Shown: positions 27,525-35,334 of the stretch, piece after piece | Position numbering within the stretch: the stretch's first letter is position 1 | Layout: each line of letters opens with the position of its first letter | NCBI GenBank assembly: GCA_000169395.1 | Contig: AAXZ01000001.1 | Span: 310,001 to 374,000, forward strand | Direction of reading: 5' to 3' | Length of the DNA stretch: 64,000 nucleotides | Source of the DNA: Rhodobacteraceae bacterium HTCC2150 | Lineage (GTDB): Bacteria; Pseudomonadota; Alphaproteobacteria; Rhodobacterales; Rhodobacteraceae | Translations under genes and position numbers: made by a program | The notes under the pieces: generated by a model | Seen by the model: the letters and a program-made list of their open reading frames with translations, nothing else | The model's database searches: none | What the model was told of the DNA's origin: nothing

Positions 27525-28157
27525 ATGACCTTTCGTTACCTTCCTGGCATTCTTGCCATGGCCGCCGTTGTTGTGGCCTCAAATATCCTTGTTCAGTTTC
27601 TTTATGGAAATTGGCTAACCCTTGGCGCATTCACTTACCCGATCGCCTTTCTTGTCACCGACATTATGAATCGTGTTTACGGCGTGAAACCCGCCAGCCG
27701 CGTTGTTGTCTATGGCTTTGTCGTGGGCGTAATTTGTTCGCTTATCGGCACGCAAATCATGGGTGAATTCGGCCCGCTTGTAACCCTGCGCATCGCGCTT
27801 GGTTCTGGCATTGCCTTTTTCATCGCGCAAATGATGGACGTTGCCATTTTTGACAGCTTGCGTCGTGGCGCATGGTGGCGCGCGCCACTTGCATCAACGC
27901 TTGTGGGATCGACACTCGACACAGCTTTGTTTTTCACCATCGCGTTTTCCGCGACCTTCGCCTTTATCGAACCATCCAATGATGTTTCTTGGGCAGGTGA
28001 GATGTTGCCGCTATTAGGTTTCGGCTTTGTGGCCCCTTTGTGGGTATCACTGGCCGCTGCCGATTGGATGGTAAAACTGTCTTTGGCTTTGATTGCTTTG
28101 ATCCCATTTCGGATCATTGTTCACAAAATATCACCACAAGTAGAAGAAAAAATTTGA
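27525..28157 (+). CDS. yhhQ: Queuosine precursor (preQ0/preQ1) transporter, YhhQ family
   Basis: 210 residues with about six hydrophobic helices. Family features: LVTDIMNRVYG (about residue 43) and the segment DSLRRGAWWRAPLASTLVGSTLDTALFF. E. coli YhhQ imports 7-cyano-7-deazaguanine for queuosine synthesis. The ATG at 27525 is chosen because CGGA lies nearby and the frame upstream of it is the structured leader. Translation is probably controlled by the adjacent riboswitch. Its stop codon overlaps the -35 box of the next transcript. Confidence 0.9.
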   Translation: MTFRYLPGILAMAAVVVASNILVQFLYGNWLTLGAFTYPIAFLVTDIMNRVYGVKPASRVVVYGFVVGVICSLIGTQIMGEFGPLVTLRIALGSGIAFFIAQMMDVAIFDSLRRGAWWRAPLASTLVGSTLDTALFFTIAFSATFAFIEPSNDVSWAGEMLPLLGFGFVAPLWVSLAAADWMVKLSLALIALIPFRIIVHKISPQVEEKI

Positions 28158-28181
28158 CAAACACAAAATCTATGCCAATCT
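28154..28181 (+). promoter_or_regulatory. Promoter of the small RNA locus
   Basis: A perfect TTGACA at 28154-28159 overlaps the TGA of yhhQ. A 16-base spacer leads to CAATCT (28176-28181), a weak -10. The predicted start is near 28188. Alphaproteobacterial promoters often have a strong -35 and a poor -10, so this is credible. Confidence 0.5.
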
Positions 28182-28218
28182 GTGGATAACTGAAACAGAA
28201 AAAGAAGGAGGTGATCCA

Positions 28219-28275
28219 GTGTCAAGAAAGATAGTGGAGAAGTGTGTCGGAACAGCCAATGAGGTGTATTCGTAG
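28219..28275 (+). CDS. Possible 18-residue leader peptide in the small RNA
   Basis: GTG at 28219 is preceded, 7 bases away, by an exceptionally strong GGAGG within a 14-base match to the anti-Shine-Dalgarno. The frame encodes VSRKIVEKCVGTANEVYS and stops at TAG, which lies within the first 16S-like block. There is no homology call; translation is inferred from the ribosome site alone. Confidence 0.35.
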   Translation: MSRKIVEKCVGTANEVYS

Positions 28276-28343
28276 GGCAAACCCTGCGGGAAAAGCCGCT
28301 TGGTGGATCACGGTCTAACCGAACCACCTCCTAAAACTTTCGG

Positions 28344-28374
28344 AAGGGTCGCCATTTTCTGGCGGCCCTTTTGT
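28344..28374 (+). terminator. Rho-independent terminator of the small RNA
   Basis: AAGGGTCGCCA (28344-28354) pairs with TGGCGGCCCTT (28360-28370) around TTTTC, with one G-T pair, and is followed by TTG and more T. It ends the small RNA and lies 31 bases before the arfB ATG. Confidence 0.85.
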
Positions 28375-28398
28375 TTGTGTGGGCCTTGGGTGTATATC
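28371..28398 (+). promoter_or_regulatory. Possible leaderless promoter of arfB
   Basis: TTGTTT (28371-28376), a 16-base spacer and TATATC (28393-28398) place the transcript start at or next to the arfB ATG at 28405. No Shine-Dalgarno precedes that ATG, which fits a leaderless message. Confidence 0.4.
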
Positions 28399-28404
28399 AA
28401 TAGT

Positions 28405-28827
28405 ATGTTGATCGTGAACGAACAAATCACCATTGCCGACTGGGAGTTGAGCGAGAATTTCACCCGCTCGTCTGGCCCGGGTGGGCAGAATGTGAACAAG
28501 GTGTCTTCGGCTGTTGAGCTGCGGTTTGAAGCGGCGCGTTCCCCGAATTTGACAGCCTATGTAAAAAACCGTCTGAAAACGCTTGCGGGGCAACGTTGGA
28601 CCAAGGACGGTGCGGTGATCATACGTGTTGAGGATACGCGCATGCAGTCACGTAATCGCGATATCGCACGTGAACGGTTGGTGGAACTTATCCGCAAAGC
28701 AACAGTGCGCCCAAAACGCCGAATAGCCACCAAACCAACCTATGGTTCACAACGACGCCGAATGGACACCAAAACAAAACGCGGACAGGTCAAAAACCTG
28801 CGAGGCCGCGTAACGAGGGACGAATGA
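28405..28827 (+). CDS. arfB: Peptidyl-tRNA hydrolase ArfB (ribosome rescue)
   Basis: 140 residues with the release-factor catalytic loop RSSGPGGQNVNKVSS (GGQ at about 26-28) and a basic C-terminal tail (RPKRRIATKPTYGSQRRRMDTKTKRGQVKNLRGR) that enters the empty mRNA channel. ArfB frees ribosomes stalled without a stop codon. The ATG at 28405 starts the conserved part; the longer frame from 28300 runs through the terminator. Overlaps the following aminotransferase-fold gene by 4 bases. Confidence 0.94.
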   Translation: MLIVNEQITIADWELSENFTRSSGPGGQNVNKVSSAVELRFEAARSPNLTAYVKNRLKTLAGQRWTKDGAVIIRVEDTRMQSRNRDIARERLVELIRKATVRPKRRIATKPTYGSQRRRMDTKTKRGQVKNLRGRVTRDE

Positions 28828-30092
28828 AAGAAACGATACTTGAGCGACGCACGCGTCTATTAGGCCCCAATGTGCCGACATTTTATGAAACACCCGTTCA
28901 TTTGGTGAAGGGCGAGGGCGTTTGGCTGTGGGATGCAGACGGACGTAAATATCTGGATTGCTATAACAACGTGGCGCACGTTGGGCATTGCCATCCTCAT
29001 GTCGTAAAAGCGGTATCGGAACAAGCCGCCACATTGAATACCCATACACGGTATTTGCACGACGGCATTTTGGATTATGTAGAACGTCTAACGGGCAAGT
29101 TTTCACATGATCTGTCCCAAGCGGTCATGGTCTGCACGGGGTCCGAGGCTAACGATATTGCAATGCGTATGGCCCAAGCCGTTACAGGAAAAACCGGATT
29201 TATCGCCACAGACAACACGTATCACGGCAACACCGCGCTGGTCAGCCAAATTTCCACGCGCAAGCCACCCATCGGGGGATATTCTGATGCGATCCGTTTG
29301 GTACCGTCACCCGATACGTTGAATCCCCTTGGTGGTGATCTGGCCACACAGGGCGCCGCCTTTAGGCGTGAAATCCAGCAGGCAATTGATGATCTAAACG
29401 AGCGCGGCGTTGGTTTTGCAGGCATGGTTTTGTGCCCGTCGTTCTGCAACGAGGGTTTCCCCAGTCTACATGATGGATTTTTGGACGAGGCTGTCAAAGT
29501 CATCCGCGCAGCGGGTGGATTGATCATATGTGACGAGGTTCAGCCCGGCTTTGGGCGTGTAGGTTCCCATTGGTGGGGACATGAACGTGTTGGGTTTGCA
29601 CCTGACATTGTTACGCTAGGCAAGCCCATGGGCAACGGTCATCCTGTGGCGGCTGTCGTTACGCGCCCCGATGTTATGGCGGCTTTTCGTGAGGCGTTTA
29701 GCTATTTCAACACCTTTGGCGGCAACCCGGTTTCCGCCGCCGCCGCCAGTGCCGTTCTTGACGTGATAGAGGGTGAAAACCTTGTTCAAAACGCACGTGA
29801 TGTAAGCGATTATGCCATTGCTCAAATGGATTTGATTGACCATCCGTACAAGGTCAACGTGCGCGGAACTGGATTGTTTTTCGGCATGGAATACATGGAT
29901 CACGACGGAAACCCTGCCAGCGTGTTTGTTGTCCGTGTGGTCGAAGAAATGCGTAAACGTGGCGTTTTGATGAATGCCATCGGGCGGCATCGTAATACCC
30001 TGAAAATACGCCCACCCTTGGTTATCAAAAAACCAGAAATTGATTTTGCGCTTGAGGCATTGTCTGCTGCTTTGAAAGTTGTGCCACTATGA
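28824..30092 (+). CDS. PLP-dependent class III enzyme, phospho-lyase type
   Basis: 422 residues with a class III aminotransferase fold. NVAHVGHCHPHVV (about 50-62) and the PLP-lysine motif LGKPMGNGHPVAAVV are the forms seen in the ethanolamine-phosphate and 5-phosphohydroxylysine phospho-lyases (AGXT2L1/AGXT2L2), not in GABA or ornithine transaminases. CDEVQPGFGR holds the PLP-binding aspartate. The next gene is a small-molecule kinase overlapping by ATGA, matching the kinase-then-phospho-lyase logic of hydroxylysine or ethanolamine-type degradation. The substrate is inferred; a plain transaminase cannot be excluded. Confidence 0.85.
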   Translation: MKETILERRTRLLGPNVPTFYETPVHLVKGEGVWLWDADGRKYLDCYNNVAHVGHCHPHVVKAVSEQAATLNTHTRYLHDGILDYVERLTGKFSHDLSQAVMVCTGSEANDIAMRMAQAVTGKTGFIATDNTYHGNTALVSQISTRKPPIGGYSDAIRLVPSPDTLNPLGGDLATQGAAFRREIQQAIDDLNERGVGFAGMVLCPSFCNEGFPSLHDGFLDEAVKVIRAAGGLIICDEVQPGFGRVGSHWWGHERVGFAPDIVTLGKPMGNGHPVAAVVTRPDVMAAFREAFSYFNTFGGNPVSAAAASAVLDVIEGENLVQNARDVSDYAIAQMDLIDHPYKVNVRGTGLFFGMEYMDHDGNPASVFVVRVVEEMRKRGVLMNAIGRHRNTLKIRPPLVIKKPEIDFALEALSAALKVVPL

Positions 30093-31048
30093 ACATTGAT
30101 GAACTTGCCCTTGCTGCAGTTGACCTTTGGGGTGGTGCTGTGGCGACGCCTCGCCTGATTAATCAACGTGAAAACGCGGTTTTTGAAGTCACGCTGAATT
30201 CCGGTCAACGCGGGGCGTTGCGTTTGCACCGTGTTGGGTATCATTCCAAGGCTGAAATCCTGTCTGAACTAATCTGGACGGAGGGCCTTTCAAAGCGCGG
30301 TTTTCCGGTTCCTGAACCGGTGGCATCAACGACCGGTGCGTTGGTTGAGGAAATGTCAGGTGGGCAATTTGTGACGCTTATAAAATGGGTTGATGGCAGC
30401 CCTATTGGCGAAAGTGAAGTGCCGCTGAATGGAACGTTAGATGATCAAATCAGCCTATATAAGGACGTGGGTGAAACCCTTGCTTTGATGCATAAACTAA
30501 CGGATGAAATTGTATTTCCAGATGATTTCACGCGTGAAAAATGGGATCGAGACGGTTTGGTTGGCGATCGTCCACTTTGGGGGAAGTATTGGCAACATAA
30601 GGCACTAACACAGGAAGAATCGACCCTTTTGCTGGTGGCACGTGATAAGGCGCGCGCGGTTTTAGATGGCATAAAAGACTTGGATTATGGTCTTGTTCAT
30701 GCCGACGCCCTTCGTGAAAACGTGTTCAAAGGCCCAGCGGGTCTTACGCTGATTGACTATGACGACAGTGGGTTTGGCTATCGGATGTATGATCTGACAA
30801 CCTCGCTTACGCAAAGTTTGGATGACGATAATTACGACGATCTACGGACCGCGATCATTGATGGGTATAGTCGTATTCGCCCGCTGAGCGACAGGGATGC
30901 AAACCTGTTCTTGATGTTTTCAATGTTGCGCACGTTTTCAAGCGTTGGCTGGACAATGCCGCGCATGACAGCAGATAATCCTAAGAACGCAAAGTACATA
31001 GCGCGCGCGATAAGATTGGCGCGACAGTTCCTAAACGAAAACGTCTAA
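30089..31048 (+). CDS. APH-family small-molecule kinase (hydroxylysine-kinase-like)
   Basis: 319 residues of the aminoglycoside phosphotransferase/choline kinase fold. The catalytic loop reads GLVHADALRENVF (HxD...N) and the metal loop LIDYDDSGFGY. Members phosphorylate hydroxyl groups of homoserine, hydroxylysine, choline or similar. A four-base overlap with the phospho-lyase gene suggests that the kinase makes its phosphorylated substrate. The 3' end overlaps the convergent pncB by 18 bases. Confidence 0.82.
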   Translation: MNIDELALAAVDLWGGAVATPRLINQRENAVFEVTLNSGQRGALRLHRVGYHSKAEILSELIWTEGLSKRGFPVPEPVASTTGALVEEMSGGQFVTLIKWVDGSPIGESEVPLNGTLDDQISLYKDVGETLALMHKLTDEIVFPDDFTREKWDRDGLVGDRPLWGKYWQHKALTQEESTLLLVARDKARAVLDGIKDLDYGLVHADALRENVFKGPAGLTLIDYDDSGFGYRMYDLTTSLTQSLDDDNYDDLRTAIIDGYSRIRPLSDRDANLFLMFSMLRTFSSVGWTMPRMTADNPKNAKYIARAIRLARQFLNENV

Positions 31049-32323
31049 CGCATCTTGTTCGCCAACCCCGAAGACACGTTTGTATCGTTCGATTTCATCT
31101 GCCGGGCCCATGGCCTTATTTGGATTGTCAGACAGTTTCACGGTCGGGCGACCGTTGGCTGAAATTGCTTTGCACACGACAGAAAATGGCGCCAAAGCAT
31201 CATCAGGAACTAGGCCACGGAAATCATTGGTTAGCAAAGTTCCCCAGCCAAATGAAACCTGAACACGACCGGCAAATTGCGCTTGAAGGGCAATGATTTT
31301 GTCTACGTCTAACCCATCTGAAAAAATGACCAACTTTTGACGTGGATCTTCGCCGCGTGATTTCCACCAATTGATGGCGTTCTCCGCACCCGTGGCTGGA
31401 TCACCGGAATCAATTCGCATACCTGTCCATTGCGTCAACCAATCTGGCGCGTCATCAAGAAAACCCTTAGTGCCGTAAGTGTCAGGCAGGATCACCCTAA
31501 GATTGCCGTCATGTTCTTCGTGCCAATCGGCCAAAACATCGTAGGGTGCCGCCTTCAACGCGGCATCATCTTCAGCCAAGGCCGCATAAACCATCGGCAA
31601 TTCGTGTGCGTTCGTACCAATGGCCGCAACATCGCGTTTCATGGCAATTCGGCAGTTAGAGGTGCCAACGAATTTATCGCCCAACCCCTCTTGCATGGCT
31701 TGAACACACCAATCTTGCCACAAAAAGGAATGACGACGACGCGTGCCAAAATCCGCCAGCCGTAGGTTTTCAACATCCCGCAGTTTTTCAACCTTGCCCC
31801 AAAGCTTGGTCATGGCGCGGGCGTAAAGAATTTCCAGCTCAAAACGATCCATTTTGTCTAAGACTGCACGGCTGCGCAATTCCATCAAAACGGACAGGGC
31901 TGGAATTTCCCACAACATGACCTCGGGCCAAGACCCCTCAAACGTCAATTCATACTGACCATCACGTTTTTCAAGGTGGTAAGGCGGCAGGCGCAAACCC
32001 TCAAACCATTCCATAAAGTCGGGGCGAAACATCTGGCGTTTGCCGTAAAACGTGTTACCGCGTAACCACGTGCTTTCACCGCGCGAAAGTGACAGCGTAC
32101 GGATGTGATCCAATTGTTCGCGCAGCTCGCCCTCATCAATCAAATCCGCCATCCGTATATTTTTGGATCTGTTTATCAGAGAAAAGGTAACCTGCGTATC
32201 CGGCTTGTTGCGAAACACAGATTGGCACATCAAAAGCTTATAAAAGTCGGTGTCGATCAAAGAACGAACAATGGGATCGATTTTCCATTTGTGGTTATAA
32301 ACCCGGGTTGCGATTTCTGCCAT
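31031..32323 (-). CDS. pncB: Nicotinate phosphoribosyltransferase
   Basis: 430 residues, full length. Motifs: LIDTDFYKLLMCQSVF at the N terminus, FGTRRRHSFLWQ, FVGTSNCRIAM and RIDSGDPATGAENA. It condenses nicotinate with PRPP to nicotinate mononucleotide in NAD salvage. It follows pncA by 4 bases in the same operon, so the pair converts nicotinamide to NaMN. Confidence 0.95.
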   Translation of the reverse strand: MAEIATRVYNHKWKIDPIVRSLIDTDFYKLLMCQSVFRNKPDTQVTFSLINRSKNIRMADLIDEGELREQLDHIRTLSLSRGESTWLRGNTFYGKRQMFRPDFMEWFEGLRLPPYHLEKRDGQYELTFEGSWPEVMLWEIPALSVLMELRSRAVLDKMDRFELEILYARAMTKLWGKVEKLRDVENLRLADFGTRRRHSFLWQDWCVQAMQEGLGDKFVGTSNCRIAMKRDVAAIGTNAHELPMVYAALAEDDAALKAAPYDVLADWHEEHDGNLRVILPDTYGTKGFLDDAPDWLTQWTGMRIDSGDPATGAENAINWWKSRGEDPRQKLVIFSDGLDVDKIIALQAQFAGRVQVSFGWGTLLTNDFRGLVPDDALAPFSVVCKAISANGRPTVKLSDNPNKAMGPADEIERYKRVFGVGEQDALDVFV

Positions 32324-32327
32324 TTGT

Positions 32328-32933
32328 TCAGCTTTCTATTTTCACGCCAGCATCTTGCATAGCGGCAAGGGCTGCGGCAAGTGAACCATCAAGATCAATT
32401 GCTCTTGTTAGTGACTGTTTTACGGTCACGTTGAACCCTAGACGTGCTGCATCAAGAGCGGAATAATTCACGCAGTAATCCAACGCTAACCCGACCAGTG
32501 TCAAATCTGTAATACCACGCGTTCGCAAGTATCCCTCAAGACCTGTCGGTGTTTTTTGATCATTTTCAAACAATGCCGAATAGCTGTCGATTTCGGGATT
32601 AAACCCTTTGCGCACAATTATGTCGGCGCGATCTGTGTTTAGATCGGCGTGAAAGGCGGCACCATGACTGCCTTGAATGCAATGATCTGGCCAAAGAACT
32701 TGGGGCCCATAAGGCATATCGATCACGCTGAAAGGGTTACTATCGTGACTGCTGGCAAAGGATGAGTGGCCCGCTGGATGCCAGTCTTGGGTCAAAATCA
32801 CGTTGTCAAAATCAGCCATCAAGTTGTTGATGCCTTCAACGATCTGATCACCGCCCGCCACGGCCAAAGCGCCATCAGGGCAAAAATCATTTTGCACATC
32901 TATTACAATCAAAGCACTGTTTTTGGGCCGCAT
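32328..32933 (-). CDS. pncA: Nicotinamidase
   Basis: 201 residues from the ATG at 32933, which has AAAGG about 8 bases upstream; a GTG at 32948 is less likely. Isochorismatase-like fold with the catalytic triad in VIDVQNDFC (Asp), IVRKGF (Lys) and GLALDYCVNYSA (Cys; usual form ATDYCV). Metal ligands lie in TQDWHPAGHSSF. It deamidates nicotinamide to nicotinate for PncB, the next gene. Confidence 0.95.
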   Translation of the reverse strand: MRPKNSALIVIDVQNDFCPDGALAVAGGDQIVEGINNLMADFDNVILTQDWHPAGHSSFASSHDSNPFSVIDMPYGPQVLWPDHCIQGSHGAAFHADLNTDRADIIVRKGFNPEIDSYSALFENDQKTPTGLEGYLRTRGITDLTLVGLALDYCVNYSALDAARLGFNVTVKQSLTRAIDLDGSLAAALAAMQDAGVKIES

Positions 32934-33037
32934 TGCTAAACCTTTCACTATAGTTTTAACTGCCTAAAAGGACGCAGTGCTTGCGTCAATGGCCCTTCGC
33001 TCTTGAATGGTCGTCATTCAAAGGCTAAATCGCCAAC

Positions 33038-33946
33038 ATGTTTACAGTCGCAGCCCTATATCATTTTACCCGTGTCGCTGATCCTGCCCAATGGCAGGAA
33101 CCGATTTTGGAACTTTGCCAAGCCGAAGGAATTCGGGGAATTTTGTTGATCGCGAGTGAGGGATTGAACGGCACCGTTGCAGGATCAAGAAACGGCATTG
33201 ATAAGTTACTGGCACATTTGCGCGCCCTTCCTGGATGTGCGGCTTTGGAACACAAAGAAAGTTCCGCCAGCGAAATGCCATTCAACCGGATGCGCGTTCG
33301 TTTGAAAAAAGAGATCGTGACGATGGGTCAGCCTAACGTCGATCCAACAGCATCCGTCGGCCATTATGTGGGCTCGGACGAATGGAACGAATTGATCGCC
33401 GCCCCTGATGTTGTGGTGATCGATACCCGTAATGATTACGAGGTTGGTATCGGCACGTTTGAGGGCGCCGTTGATCCAGAAACCAAAACCTTCCGTGATT
33501 TTCCTGCATGGTGGCAATCAAACAAAGATCGCTTTCACAACAAACGGGTTGCGATGTTTTGTACGGGCGGCATTCGCTGTGAAAAATCCACGAACTATTT
33601 GATTGGTCAGGGTGTTGAGGATGTTTTCCACCTAAAGGGTGGTATCCTGAAATATCTAGAAGAAGTGCCCGAAGAAGACAGCAAATGGCAAGGCGAGTGC
33701 TTTGTTTTTGATCAACGTGTTTCTGTCGGTCACGGGTTGGTCGAAGGATCATATGATCAGTGTTACGCGTGCCGCCGTCCGATCACCGAGGCGGATAAAT
33801 CACGCCCTGAATATGAAAAAGGCGTTGCTTGCCATCAATGCATTGATGAATACACGGCATCTGATCGCACCCGTTTTCAAGAACGCCAAAAGCAGATCAA
33901 ACTGGCGGCAAAACGTGGCGAAAAACACATCGGCACGAAAGACTAA
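33038..33946 (+). CDS. trhO: tRNA uridine(34) hydroxylase TrhO (rhodanese family)
   Basis: 302 residues. An N-terminal acylphosphatase-like domain is followed by a rhodanese domain with the catalytic loop MFCTGGIRCEKST and a C-terminal cysteine-rich segment (CYACRRPITEADK...CHQC). TrhO/YceA makes 5-hydroxyuridine at the tRNA wobble position with molecular oxygen. It is transcribed divergently from pncA and ends at a strong shared terminator facing argG. Confidence 0.94.
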   Translation: MFTVAALYHFTRVADPAQWQEPILELCQAEGIRGILLIASEGLNGTVAGSRNGIDKLLAHLRALPGCAALEHKESSASEMPFNRMRVRLKKEIVTMGQPNVDPTASVGHYVGSDEWNELIAAPDVVVIDTRNDYEVGIGTFEGAVDPETKTFRDFPAWWQSNKDRFHNKRVAMFCTGGIRCEKSTNYLIGQGVEDVFHLKGGILKYLEEVPEEDSKWQGECFVFDQRVSVGHGLVEGSYDQCYACRRPITEADKSRPEYEKGVACHQCIDEYTASDRTRFQERQKQIKLAAKRGEKHIGTKD

Positions 33947-33967
33947 GACTTTTTGGTCAAGGCAAGA

Positions 33968-34002
33968 AAAAACCGCCGTGCAAGGTTGCAACGGCGGTTT
34001 TT
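33968..34002. terminator. Bidirectional terminator between trhO and argG
   Basis: AAAAACCGCCGT (33968-33979) pairs with ACGGCGGTTTTT (33991-34002), with an inner GCA/TGC extension. A runs on one side and T runs on the other let it serve both convergent genes. Confidence 0.9.
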
Positions 34003-34018
34003 GATTTTTCGGTAATCG

Positions 34019-35236
34019 TTATTTATTGCGTTTTTCACGCATGGCGATCAAACGCAGACGCAGCGCGTTAATCTTGATGAAACCAGCGGCGTCTTTTTGA
34101 TCATAGGCGCCTTGATCGTCCTCAAACGTCACGTGTTGTTCTGAATATAGGCTGTCCTCTGACCAACGACCCACGGTAGAAACGGAACCTTTGTACAATT
34201 TCAGACGTACGGTGCCATTCACGTGCTCTTGGGACTTGTCGATCATCGCTTGCAGCATTTCACGCTCTGGGCTGTACCAGAAACCGTTGTAGATCAGCTC
34301 TGCGTACTTAGGCATCAGCTCATCTTTCAGGTGTGCTGCGCCGCGATCCAGCGTGATTGATTCAATGCCACGGTGGGCGTTCAACAACAGCGTGCCACCG
34401 GGTGTTTCGTAAATGCCGCGTGATTTCATGCCAACATAACGACCCTCGACCAGATCAAGACGACCAATGCCATGCGCGCCGCCAAGTTCATTCAACTTGG
34501 TTAAAATGGTCGCGGGGGACATTGCTTCGCCATTGATTGCAATCGGATCACCCTTTTCAAACGTGACCTCGATATATTCCGGCGTTTCAGGGGCATCCTC
34601 TGGATTCACGGTGCGCTGGTAAACGTAATTCGGAGCGTCGACGGCCGGATCCTCAAGCACTTTTCCTTCGGATGAAGTGTGCAACAGATTCGCATCTACA
34701 GAAAATGGTGCCTCGCCACGTTTGTCTTTGGCAATCGGAATTTGATGTTGTTCGGCGAATTCGATCAGCTTGGTACGGCTGGTTAGATCCCAATCACGCC
34801 ACGGTGCGATCACCTTGATGTCAGGGTCAAGTGCATAGGCCGCCAATTCAAAACGAACCTGATCGTTACCCTTACCTGTTGCCCCGTGGGCCACAGCATC
34901 GGCACCAGTTTGACGCGCGATTTCAACCAAGCGTTTTGAAATCAGTGGGCGCGCAATTGAGGTGCCCAACAGGTACAAACCTTCGTAAACCGCATTGGCG
35001 CGGAACATTGGAAATACAAAATCGCGTACGAATTCTTCGCGTACATCTTCGATGAAAATCTCAGACGCGCCCATCATTTCAGCCTTGGCGCGTGCTGGTT
35101 CTAGTTCTTCGCCTTGGCCCAAATCAGCGGTAAAGGTGACGACCTCACAGCCGTATTCTGTTTGCAACCATTTCAAGATGATCGAGGTATCTAATCCGCC
35201 GGAATAGGCAAGAACGACTTTTTTAGGGGCTGACAT
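34019..35236 (-). CDS. argG: Argininosuccinate synthase
   Basis: 405 residues. The ATP pyrophosphatase loop [13 protein letters not shown] is at residues 9-21, with [15 protein letters not shown] and the PYSVDANL-like [16 protein letters not shown] motifs further on. It joins citrulline and aspartate with ATP in arginine synthesis. No other arg genes are adjacent. Divergent from ilvA. Confidence 0.97.
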   Translation of the reverse strand: MSAPKKVVLAYSGGLDTSIILKWLQTEYGCEVVTFTADLGQGEELEPARAKAEMMGASEIFIEDVREEFVRDFVFPMFRANAVYEGLYLLGTSIARPLISKRLVEIARQTGADAVAHGATGKGNDQVRFELAAYALDPDIKVIAPWRDWDLTSRTKLIEFAEQHQIPIAKDKRGEAPFSVDANLLHTSSEGKVLEDPAVDAPNYVYQRTVNPEDAPETPEYIEVTFEKGDPIAINGEAMSPATILTKLNELGGAHGIGRLDLVEGRYVGMKSRGIYETPGGTLLLNAHRGIESITLDRGAAHLKDELMPKYAELIYNGFWYSPEREMLQAMIDKSQEHVNGTVRLKLYKGSVSTVGRWSEDSLYSEQHVTFEDDQGAYDQKDAAGFIKINALRLRLIAMREKRNK

Positions 35237-35334
35237 GGGCGTGGGCCTTATAATGTGAATTGTTGCGTGGCGGGGTAACGGGTTTTTACCGCAAGGGCAA
35301 GATCAGCCGCTTGAACCGACCCTAGAAAACGGGC

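Larger units (their letters stand above)
28188..28374 (+). ncRNA. Structured small RNA or leader resembling the 16S rRNA 3' end
   Basis: A short transcription unit with its own TTGACA promoter and a strong terminator. AAGGAGGTGATCCA (28205-28218) is a perfect complement of the bacterial 16S 3' end. Downstream, four blocks shared with the 16S terminus occur in order: CGTAGGG (28271-28277), CCTGCGG (28283-28289), TGGATCAC (28304-28311) and CACCTCCT (28325-28332). Internally, 28211-28218 can pair with 28304-28311 and 28206-28213 with 28325-28332; these pairings exclude each other in part. GTAGGG/CCCTGC and GCGG/CCGC can form local hairpins. It matches no RNA family I recognise. It may act alone or as a leader of arfB. 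Confidence 0.6.

Noticed and set aside
28205-28332. Remnant of a real 16S rRNA gene
   Set aside because: Only short blocks of the 3' terminus match and they are separated by unrelated bases; no other rRNA sequence is present, so a pseudogene copy is unlikely.
28188-28374. SRP RNA, tmRNA, RNase P RNA or 6S RNA
   Set aside because: None of the diagnostic cores (for example the SRP GGAAG loop region or the RNase P GAGGAAAGTCC core) is found.
28300-28404. N-terminal extension of arfB from 28300
   Set aside because: The extension encodes the terminator hairpin and is not part of the ArfB family; conserved sequence begins at 28405.
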